This document shows positions 32,528 to 39,029 of a stretch of DNA of 39,029 nucleotides, one piece after another (within the stretch, counting starts at the first letter, position 1; the number at the start of each line of letters is the position of its first letter). This stretch comes from Achromobacter sp. Marseille-Q4962 (GTDB lineage Bacteria; Pseudomonadota; Gammaproteobacteria; Burkholderiales; Burkholderiaceae_B). The position numbers and the translations under genes are program-made. The notes under the pieces were generated by a model. That model was not told where the DNA came from, did not search any database, and saw only the letters and a program-made list of their open reading frames with translations. The DNA lies in assembly GCF_943737005.1 (NCBI RefSeq), contig NZ_CALSFU010000029.1:1-39029 (forward strand), read 5' to 3'.

Positions 32528-35167
32528 TCAGGCGCCCAGCGCGCGCTGCGGCACGCCCAGGTCGCGCCACGCTTCGCCGTGGCAGGTGAACATCAGGATC
32601 TGGTGGCGCGTGGCGGCGTCGAACAGCGCCCGCTTCATGAAATCGCGCCGCGCGTCGTCGGTATGGACCAGCGCGTCATCCAGCACCAGCAGGGTCGGCC
32701 GGCCGGCTTCGCGCAACAGATCCGCGTACGCGAACCGCGCCAGCAGGCCGAGCTGTTCGCGGGTGCCGAAGCTGAGCGCTTCCAGCGGGTCTTCGCCCTG
32801 GCCGCGCGCCAGCGCCGCGGGCAGCAGCGCGTCGTCCAGCCGCAGCCGCGCCTGGGGCATGAGCAGGTCCAGATAATGCCCCAGGCGGCGCGCCAGCGGG
32901 GCCTGCAGGCGCTGGGTGGCTTCGCGCCGCTGCTGCCCCAGCAGCTCGTGCAGCAGGTCCAGCGCGCGGGCGCGCCGCGCCAGCTCGTCGCGGCGGCGCG
33001 CCAGGCGTTCGCAGGCAGCCTCGGCTTCGGACAGCCGCTCGCCCAGTCCCTGGGCGCCGGCCTGTTCCAGCTTGCCCTGCAATTGCAGGATCTCCTCGTG
33101 GCGGCGGTGCTGCGCCTCGCGCTCGATGGCGGCGGATTTCTCGTAGCGCGCCGCGTCCTGCTCGGCCAGGTCGGGCCGATGGCCGGCCAGCGCGGCCTGC
33201 GCCTCCTGTACGCGCCGCGCCAGGGCGTCGTGGCGGCTGCGCGCCTCGGCCAACTGCCCGCCGCGCTCGCGCCGAAGTTGCGCGCGGACAGACGATTCGA
33301 ACTCCGCCTGCCGGGCGCCGGCCTGCACGCGCAGCACCTGCGCGCGCGCCGCGTCGGCGTCGGCGGCGCGCTGCGCGGCCACGAAAGCGTGGCTGGCCTG
33401 CTCCAGCGCGGCCTCGGCGGCGCGCAGCGCCTCGCGAGCTTCGGCGAGATCCTGCTGCCCGCCCTCGCCGGCCTCGTGTCCGGCCGGCGGCAGGCGGGCC
33501 AGCCGCTCAAGCAATTGTCCGCGCCGCGCCAGGGCCTCGTCGCGCTGCTCGCGCAGCGCGTCCACGCCCTGGGGCGCATGAATGGCCAGCATCTTGCGCA
33601 CGCCTTCCTGCTCGCGCGCCAATGCGGCGCAGCGCGCATGGCGCGCCTCGGCCTCGGCGGCGTCCGCCGCGCCCAGCCGCGCCAGCAGCCCGTCGCGCGC
33701 GGCGCGCGCCGCTTCCAGGTCGCGGCCGAGCGCCGGCAGATCCTCGCCGCCCGGCTCGATGCGCAGGCGCCCGAACCCGGGCAGCTCCAGTTCAGCCGCG
33801 CCGGTCAGCAGCACGTCGCCCGACCCGTCCAGCGGCGCGCCGTCCAGCCGCGCCTGCCGGCCCGGCTCCAGCGCGTAGCGCAGCCGCGTGGCCGCCGCCT
33901 GCTGGCGCAGCGCCAGATCGGCCAGTTCGCGCTCGCGGGCGCGCAGCGCCTGCATGTCCGCCTCGGCGATCCCGATGCGCGCCTGCTCGGCCTTCAGCCG
34001 CGCGCCCTGTTCGATGAGCGCCATGGCCTCGCGCACGGCGGCCTCCAGGCGCACGGCCTCGCGTTCCAGCGGCTGGCGCTGCGCCTCCAGCTCGCGGCGC
34101 TCGGCCTGCGACCGCGCCTGGCGCTCGCGGCGGCGGGCCGTCTCGGCCGCCGCCGCCCGCGCGTCGCGCGCCTGCTGCGCCGCCGCCAGGGCCTGCCGCG
34201 AAGACTCGGCCCGCCGCGCGGCCTGGTCGAGTTCGGCCTGGGCGGCGCGCAGCGCCGCCTCGTCCTGCTGGTCGCGCGCCACCTGCTCCTGCAGCAGCGC
34301 CAGGTGCCGCGCCGCCTGCGACTGCTCGCGCCGCAGGACTTCCAGCGATTCGCGTTCGCGCGCCAGGGCCGCGAGCCGCGCGCGCGCCTCGGCCGCGCGC
34401 GCCTCGAAACCTTTCCACGGCTCTTCGGCCTGGGCCCGCGCGTGGGCCTCGCGCAGCGCGGCCAGCCGGTCCACGTCGGCATCGAGCTGAGCCTGGGCGC
34501 GGGCGCATTCGTCACGCTCTGCCAGCGCGGCGGCCAGGGCTTCCTCCGCCTCTTTGTAGGGCCCCTTGGGGCGGCCGTTGCGCGCGTCCAGCAGCGCCCC
34601 ACGTTCGGCTGCGACCCGGTCGTGCAGACGGTCGCCGTCGCCGCCGGCCAGTTCGCCGGTCAGTTCCGTGAGGGCCTGGCGCAGGTGCGTTTCGGCGCGG
34701 CGCGCGGCGGCCTGGATGTCCTGCCCTTCGCCTTGCTGGATCCACAGCAGGCCGGGCACGCCCGCCAGCTCGGGCTTGCTCTGGCCGCGCGCCGGCAGCT
34801 CGAAGCCCAGCAGCGCGGCCAGCGCGTTCTCGGCTTCCTCGCCTTCGAGGCGCCGCGCGCCGCCGTCGATCAGCAGTTCGCAGCGCGGGCGGGCGAGGAA
34901 GTGTTTTTTCAGCGCGTATTCGTGGCCGCCGTGAGAGAAAGACAGTTCCACCGTGGGACGCGCGCCGGACTCGCCGCGCGGCGCCAGGTCGGACACCGTG
35001 CGCGTGCCGTGGCGCTCCAGGAAAGCCGCGCGCAGGGCGGCCGCCACCGTGCTCTTGCCGGCCTCGTTCGGCCCCACGAACAGGTTCAGGCCCGCGTCCA
35101 GGCCGTCCAGCACCAGGGGATCGCGGAACTTGCGGAATTCCGCCAGCGCGATGCGGGCGAGCTTCAT
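32528..35167 (-). CDS. SbcC/YhaN-like AAA ATPase of DNA repair
   Basis: This 879-aa ATPase has the SMC/Rad50 layout. Walker A is GPNEAGKS (32-39). Two very long Ala/Arg/Glu-rich coiled coils (about 200-440 and 500-740) are separated by a beta-rich insert (about 445-490). The signature LSFGTREQLGLLARFAYADL lies near 797-816, Walker B LLVLDDALVHTDD near 826-838, and the H-loop is His 863 in FTCHGEAW. There is no CxxC zinc hook, so it resembles YhaN more than SbcC. The ATG at 35167 overlaps the nuclease gene stop by 4 nt (ATGA). The pair should form an ATP-dependent nuclease acting on DNA ends or hairpins. Confidence 0.9.
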   Translation of the reverse strand: MKLARIALAEFRKFRDPLVLDGLDAGLNLFVGPNEAGKSTVAAALRAAFLERHGTRTVSDLAPRGESGARPTVELSFSHGGHEYALKKHFLARPRCELLIDGGARRLEGEEAENALAALLGFELPARGQSKPELAGVPGLLWIQQGEGQDIQAAARRAETHLRQALTELTGELAGGDGDRLHDRVAAERGALLDARNGRPKGPYKEAEEALAAALAERDECARAQAQLDADVDRLAALREAHARAQAEEPWKGFEARAAEARARLAALARERESLEVLRREQSQAARHLALLQEQVARDQQDEAALRAAQAELDQAARRAESSRQALAAAQQARDARAAAAETARRRERQARSQAERRELEAQRQPLEREAVRLEAAVREAMALIEQGARLKAEQARIGIAEADMQALRARERELADLALRQQAAATRLRYALEPGRQARLDGAPLDGSGDVLLTGAAELELPGFGRLRIEPGGEDLPALGRDLEAARAARDGLLARLGAADAAEAEARHARCAALAREQEGVRKMLAIHAPQGVDALREQRDEALARRGQLLERLARLPPAGHEAGEGGQQDLAEAREALRAAEAALEQASHAFVAAQRAADADAARAQVLRVQAGARQAEFESSVRAQLRRERGGQLAEARSRHDALARRVQEAQAALAGHRPDLAEQDAARYEKSAAIEREAQHRRHEEILQLQGKLEQAGAQGLGERLSEAEAACERLARRRDELARRARALDLLHELLGQQRREATQRLQAPLARRLGHYLDLLMPQARLRLDDALLPAALARGQGEDPLEALSFGTREQLGLLARFAYADLLREAGRPTLLVLDDALVHTDDARRDFMKRALFDAATRHQILMFTCHGEAWRDLGVPQRALGA

Positions 35168-36288
35168 TGCGCGCTCCCGTTGGCCAGTTCGCGCTGATAG
35201 CGCAGCAGCAGCCGCAGGGCCTCGGCGGCCTCTTCCGGCTGCGCGCCCTCGGCCTGCATGGCCTGCAGGCGGGCCGCGACCTCGGCCACATAGCCTTGCG
35301 CGCCCAGCGCGGCCAGGTCGGCCTGGTCGGGTTCGAGCTGCAGCCCCGACCAGTCGGCGAGCAACGCGCGCGCCTGCGCCGCGGCTCGCGCCACGGCCTG
35401 CCGCAAGGCTTCCCAGTCGCGTTCGTTGAGGTGGCCGCGCACGTCCAGCCTGAGCACGTCGTCGCCGCGCAGCCCGTCCAGCCGCGCGGCCAGGGCCTCG
35501 ACGTCGCTGGACACGCCCAGCGTCTCGATCCAGGCCGACCACCGGTAGCGTCCCACCGCCACGCGCTCGACTTCGGGACCGGCGCCCGGCCCGGCGATAC
35601 GCACATCCAGCACGTAGCCGGGCTCGTTGCCGCGGAAGCGGTCGGGCTCCGGCGTGCCGGCATACCAGGTGCGGGCATCGACCGCCAGGCAGCCGTGCCA
35701 GTCGCCCAGCGCCAGGTAATCGAGCCGCGCCCGGGCGGCGCGGTCCGGCGCGATGGGATTGGCGGCGTCGGCGGATTCGGGCAGGCGGCCGGCCACGCTG
35801 CCGTGCGCCAGCCCCACGCGCACCCGGCCGGGCGCGCTGTCCATGAGATCGAAAACCTGGGTCACGTCGTCGTGCGTGTGGCGCTGCCTGAGCGGCGCGG
35901 CCAGCACCGCCAGGCCGGCGCCGGGCAGGTCCACCACCTGCGCCGCCATGGGCGCGTGGACGTTGGCCGGGATGCAGCCCAGGCGCCGGGCGCGGCTCCA
36001 GACGCTCTCGGCCAGGGCCGCGTCGTGGTTGCCGGCGATCATGACCCAGGGCCCGGCATAGGCCGACAGCGCCGCGAACAGGCGGCGCACGGTGCGGTCG
36101 GACACGGCCTGCGTGTCGAACACGTCGCCCGCCACCAGCACCGCGTCCACGCGGCGTTCGGCGGCCAGGGCGGCGATGCGCGCCACGGTTTCCAGCCGCG
36201 CCTCGGCCAGCAGGGCGGCGTCTTCGGTTTCGAATTGCCCGTACTGGCGCCCGATCTGCCAGTCGGCGGTATGCAGGAAATGAGTCAT
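35164..36288 (-). CDS. SbcD/YhaO-like metallophosphoesterase (DNA exonuclease)
   Basis: This 374-aa Mre11-type calcineurin-fold nuclease has phosphoesterase motifs FLHTADWQIG (9-13), AGDVFD, AGNHD, GLAHGS and ALGDWHG, all in order. The first motif carries Gln in place of the His of D-x-H; I recall this ADWQ form from other bacterial relatives, so it probably marks the subfamily and not inactivation. The C-terminal ~130 residues are a helical capping/partner domain. The ATG is at 36288. It is translationally coupled to the SbcC-like ATPase, as in sbcDC and yhaON operons. Confidence 0.9.
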   Translation of the reverse strand: MTHFLHTADWQIGRQYGQFETEDAALLAEARLETVARIAALAAERRVDAVLVAGDVFDTQAVSDRTVRRLFAALSAYAGPWVMIAGNHDAALAESVWSRARRLGCIPANVHAPMAAQVVDLPGAGLAVLAAPLRQRHTHDDVTQVFDLMDSAPGRVRVGLAHGSVAGRLPESADAANPIAPDRAARARLDYLALGDWHGCLAVDARTWYAGTPEPDRFRGNEPGYVLDVRIAGPGAGPEVERVAVGRYRWSAWIETLGVSSDVEALAARLDGLRGDDVLRLDVRGHLNERDWEALRQAVARAAAQARALLADWSGLQLEPDQADLAALGAQGYVAEVAARLQAMQAEGAQPEEAAEALRLLLRYQRELANGSAQ

Positions 36289-36325
36289 GGGGCGGATTTT
36301 GGCACAAGCCCCCGCCTCTTCGCGG

Positions 36326-36347
36326 CCGGGCCGCGCAGGCGGCCCGG
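36326..36347 (-). terminator. Hairpin between dadA and the nuclease operon
   Basis: A perfect 9-bp stem CCGGGCCGC-GCAG-GCGGCCCGG lies about 20 nt past the dadA stop on the minus strand. There is no T tract, so termination would be partial; both genes run the same way. Confidence 0.45.
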
Positions 36348-36365
36348 CGCCGCGCGCCCCGGGAA

Positions 36366-37667
36366 TCAGGCGCTCTTGCCGTCCAGCACCAGCGGCTGGC
36401 TCACGCGGCCGCGGCGCTCGTAGCGGGACAGGTCCAGCCCATCGGTGTGGATGGCCGGGCGCTTGCCCATGACCAGGTCGGCCACCAGCTTGCCCGAGCC
36501 GCAGGCCATGGTCCAGCCCAGCGTGCCGTGGCCGGTGTTCAGGTAGAGGTTGCCGTAGCGGGTGGCCCCCACGATGGGCGTGCTGTCGGGCGTCATGGGG
36601 CGCAGGCCGGTCCAGAACTCGGCCGCCGGCAGGTCGCCGCAGCCGGGGAACAGGTCGTTCACCACGAGCTCCAGGGTCTTGCGGCGCGCATCCTTCAGGC
36701 GCAGGTCGAAACCGGAAAGCTCGGCCATGCCGCCCACGCGGATGCGGCGGTCGAACCGCGTGACGGCGACCTTGTAGGTTTCGTCGAGCACGGTGGAAAC
36801 CGGCGCGGCGGATTCGTCTGTCATGGGAATGGTGAGCGAATAGCCCTTGACCGGGTAGACGGGCAGGTCCAGGCCCAGAGGCGCGAGAAAGCGCCGCGTA
36901 TAGCTGCCGAAGGCGGCAACGTAGCGGTCCGCCGTGAGCGTCTGGCCGCCGACCCGCACGCCGCTGATCTGCCCGCCGGCGGCGGCCAGCGCCTCGACCT
37001 GCTGGCCGTAGCGGAATTCCACGCCCAGCCCGGCCGCCAGTTCGGCCAGGCGCACGGTGAAGAGGCGGCAATCGCCGGTTTCGTCGTTGGGCAGGCGCAG
37101 GCCGCCCGACAGCTTGTGCGCGGCGCGCGCCAGCGCGGGCTCGGCCGTGACCAGACGGTTGCGGTCCAGCAGTTCGTACGGCACGCCCACCTCTTCGAGC
37201 ACAGCGATGTCGCGGCGCGCCGCTTCCATCTGCGCTTCGGTGCGGAAAAGCTGCAGCGTGCCGCGCGCGCGTTCCTCGTAGTGGATGCCGGCGGCGGCGC
37301 GCAGCTCGCGCAGGCAGTCGCGGCTGTATTCGGCCAGGCGCAGCATGCGCTCTTTGTTGACGGCGTAGCGGTCGGCCGAGCAATTGGCCAGCATGGCCGC
37401 CATCCAGCGCCATTGATACAGCGTGCCGTCGGGGCGGATGGCCAGCGGCGCGTGTTTCTGGAACATCCACTTCAGGGCCTTGAGCGGAATGCCCGGGGCG
37501 GCCCAGGGCGTCGAATAGCCGGGCGAGACCTGGCCGGCATTGCCGTAGCTGGTTTCGAGGGCGGAACCGGGCTGCCGCTCCAGCACCGTGACCTTGGCGC
37601 CCAGCCGCGCCAGGTAATAAGCGGTGGTGGTGCCTATGACGCCGCTGCCAAGGACGATGACGTGCAT
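36366..37667 (-). CDS. dadA: D-amino acid dehydrogenase DadA
   Basis: This 433-aa FAD-dependent enzyme oxidises D-amino acids (chiefly D-Ala) to keto acids, feeding electrons to the respiratory chain. The dinucleotide-binding motif is [21 protein letters not shown] (in pieces: [16 protein letters not shown]). [19 protein letters not shown] (about 39-57) is the DadA signature, and [16 protein letters not shown] and [16 protein letters not shown] lie near the C-terminus. The length equals E. coli DadA (432). The ATG is at 37667. It is divergent from an Lrp-family regulator, the arrangement in which such regulators control alanine catabolism. It lacks an adjacent dadX racemase. Confidence 0.95.
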   Translation of the reverse strand: MHVIVLGSGVIGTTTAYYLARLGAKVTVLERQPGSALETSYGNAGQVSPGYSTPWAAPGIPLKALKWMFQKHAPLAIRPDGTLYQWRWMAAMLANCSADRYAVNKERMLRLAEYSRDCLRELRAAAGIHYEERARGTLQLFRTEAQMEAARRDIAVLEEVGVPYELLDRNRLVTAEPALARAAHKLSGGLRLPNDETGDCRLFTVRLAELAAGLGVEFRYGQQVEALAAAGGQISGVRVGGQTLTADRYVAAFGSYTRRFLAPLGLDLPVYPVKGYSLTIPMTDESAAPVSTVLDETYKVAVTRFDRRIRVGGMAELSGFDLRLKDARRKTLELVVNDLFPGCGDLPAAEFWTGLRPMTPDSTPIVGATRYGNLYLNTGHGTLGWTMACGSGKLVADLVMGKRPAIHTDGLDLSRYERRGRVSQPLVLDGKSA

Positions 37668-37723
37668 GATTCTTTCCCGTGTTTGGATTCGAGCCGTAAT
37701 TTCGGTAGTCTATGAGCCGCATT

Positions 37724-37760
37724 GCAGTGAAAGTCACTGAAAATTCATATTGGGCAGTGG
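37724..37760. promoter_or_regulatory. Likely Lrp-type operator between dadA and its regulator
   Basis: CAGTGA-AAG-TCACTG (37725-37739) is a perfect 6-bp inverted repeat, and GCAGTG recurs at 37754, 30 bp (about three helical turns) after the first GCAGTG at 37724. A TAGACT -10-like box for dadA lies at about 37707-37712 on the minus strand, so the palindrome would sit at its -35 region. Confidence 0.5.
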
Positions 37761-37803
37761 TTTTTCCCGCCAAGCCGGTTTTTTTCCTTTTTCGATAGTG
37801 AAA

Positions 37804-38271
37804 ATGCGCGACCTCGACCGTATCGACCTGAAAATGCTGGATATTCTTCAACGCGAGGGCCGCATTTCCGTCACGGAACTGGCCGAGCGGGTCAACCTGT
37901 CGGCCACCCCTTGCTCGGACCGCCTCAAGCGCATGGAACGAGAGGGCGTGATCACCGGCTATCACGCGCGCGTCAATCCGGCGGCGCTGGGCAAGAACCT
38001 GCTGGTGTTCCTGGAGATCAAGCTGTCGGCCAAATCCGGCGACGTGTTCGACAAGGTCAAGAAAGAGCTGATGTACGTGCCCGAGGTCATGGAATGCCAC
38101 CTGGTGTCCGGCGATTTCGACTACCTGGTGAAGGCGCGCCTGACCGAAATGAACGAATACCGCCGCCTGCTGGGCGAAATCCTCAAGCGCCTGCCCGCTT
38201 CGGCCGAGTCGCGCAGCTACGTGGTCATGGAGGAAATCAAGGAAACCCTGTTCCTGCCGGTGGACCGCTAG
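37804..38271 (+). CDS. Lrp/AsnC-family regulator (DadR-like)
   Basis: This 155-aa regulator has an N-terminal winged helix (LDRIDLKMLDILQREGRISVTELAERVN... with recognition helix SATPCSDRLKRMEREGVI) and a C-terminal RAM/AsnC ligand-binding domain (KNLLVFLEIKL, then VMECHLVSGDFDYLVKARL). Lrp proteins bind DNA as dimers to octamers and respond to an amino acid; divergence from dadA suggests D- or L-alanine. The ATG at 37804 begins the conserved domain; the frame is open further upstream but without homology. A dyad in the shared promoter region is the probable binding site. Confidence 0.92.
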   Translation: MRDLDRIDLKMLDILQREGRISVTELAERVNLSATPCSDRLKRMEREGVITGYHARVNPAALGKNLLVFLEIKLSAKSGDVFDKVKKELMYVPEVMECHLVSGDFDYLVKARLTEMNEYRRLLGEILKRLPASAESRSYVVMEEIKETLFLPVDR

Positions 38272-38402
38272 GACGTGGCGCCGGGACAGCGCCCGGCCCG
38301 CGCCATGCGGCATGCTTGCGCGGTTTGTTACCGGCCGGCGCGGCCGCGGCTGGTATGCTGGCGGCCCCCGGACGCACGCGACGTCATCCGACCCTTATTC
38401 TT

Positions 38403-39029
38403 ATGACCCGTCTTTACAAATACTTTTTCCGCGGCCTCATCACGGTGCTGCCGCTGGCCCTGACCCTCTACCTGCTGTACATCTTCCTGGCCTGGACCGA
38501 GGCGGTGGCGCTGACGTTCCTGCGCCCCTTCATCGGCGGGTTCTACATTCCGGGCATGGGGCTGGCGCTGGGCGTGCTGGGCATTCTGCTCATCGGCTAC
38601 CTGGTTTCCAAGGAGCGCGTGCAGCGCGTCCTGCTGCTGCTGGAAATGCCGTTCACCAACCTGCCCGTGGTCAAGAGCATTTATTCCTCGCTCAAGAGCT
38701 TCGCCGACTATTTCTCGCCCTCGTCCAAGGCCACGGCCCAGCAGGTGGTGATCCTGCGCATGCCCGGCCAGCAGCTGGAGCTGGTGGGGCTGGTCACCCG
38801 CCGCAATCTCGACGACCTGCCCGAGGGCTTCACGCCGGGCGAGCGCGTGGCCGTCTACCTGCCCATGGGCTACATGATCGGCGGCTACACGGTGTTCGTG
38901 CCGCGCGAATGGGTGCACCCCATCCAGATGTCGGTGGAAGAAGCCATGCGCTCTTCGCTCATTGCCTGGATGGCGCGCGCCGAGAACGGCGGCCGCGCGC
39001 CCGCCGCGCCATCCGAACCCGCTCCCCCC
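38403..39029 (+). CDS. DUF502 membrane protein (3' end outside the window)
   Basis: This is a partial protein: 209 codons are open with no stop before the window ends. MTRLYKYFFRGLITVLPLAL starts the first of two membrane helices (about 10-32 and 50-72). PFTNLPVVKSIYSSLKSFADYFS and VAVYLPMGYMIGGYTVFVPR are typical of the DUF502 family. A Pro/Ala-rich tail has begun, so little is missing. Function unknown. In beta-proteobacteria this gene usually precedes aspS, so aspS may follow to the right (inference). The ATG at 38403 has no strong ribosome-binding site; TGGTATGCT (38351-38359) is an extended -10-like element upstream. Confidence 0.9.
   Translation, partial: MTRLYKYFFRGLITVLPLALTLYLLYIFLAWTEAVALTFLRPFIGGFYIPGMGLALGVLGILLIGYLVSKERVQRVLLLLEMPFTNLPVVKSIYSSLKSFADYFSPSSKATAQQVVILRMPGQQLELVGLVTRRNLDDLPEGFTPGERVAVYLPMGYMIGGYTVFVPREWVHPIQMSVEEAMRSSLIAWMARAENGGRAPAAPSEPAPP

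Noticed and set aside
32459..35197. Long plus-strand open frame opposite the SbcC-like gene
   Set aside because: Leu/Ala/Arg/Gln-rich composition mirrors the coiled-coil codons on the other strand; there is no ribosome-binding site or domain.

Overview
The window is high-GC, densely packed chromosomal DNA from a beta-proteobacterium. It looks like the Bordetella/Achromobacter (Alcaligenaceae, Burkholderiales) group: it has a Bug-type periplasmic receptor, a divergent dadA/Lrp pair, a fused-AB Mrp antiporter operon and strongly G/C-biased third codon positions. That placement is inference from gene content. I see no integrase, transposase, rRNA, tRNA or CRISPR array, so most of this is ordinary core genome with a few accessory-looking islands.

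Left part (1-11400). A divergent copper pair (copZ and cueR) flanks a textbook CueR promoter. rlmD follows, then a TorF-family outer-membrane protein behind what reads as a sigma-54 promoter with an upstream NtrC-like dyad, then a Spy-like periplasmic protein. A minus-strand operon surE-pcm-nlpD continues into a DEDDy 3'-5' exonuclease and a GNAT acetyltransferase. It lies back to back with plsY, which converges on tsaD. An AzgA-type purine permease diverges from tsaD.

Middle (11400-22300). A luciferase-like flavin oxidoreductase and a thioredoxin converge on an IMPACT/YigZ protein across a region built of 13-nt repeats. Next is a four-gene ABC importer operon (ATPase, NMT1-like binding protein, permease and a second binding protein of a different family). 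Then come the ABC-F protein YbiT, and a tightly overlapping HAD phosphatase-tadA-ldcA operon in which LdcA carries a His-rich N-terminus. A small secreted protein closes the section.

Right part (22300-39029). A complete six-gene Mrp/Pha cation/proton antiporter operon (AB fused, C, D, E, F, G) with overlapping genes is bounded by a terminator. A palindrome-rich 474-bp spacer separates it from a divergent Bug receptor. After that come an unrecognised protein made of 27 hexapeptide repeats, an EamA exporter, an SbcCD/YhaNO-like nuclease pair, dadA with its divergent Lrp-type regulator, and a DUF502 membrane protein cut by the window end.

The best leads for something undescribed are the hexapeptide-repeat protein, the NtrC/sigma-54 architecture ahead of the porin, the His-rich LdcA, and the ABC importer with two unrelated binding proteins. 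I do not see a clear novel multi-gene defence or mobile system.
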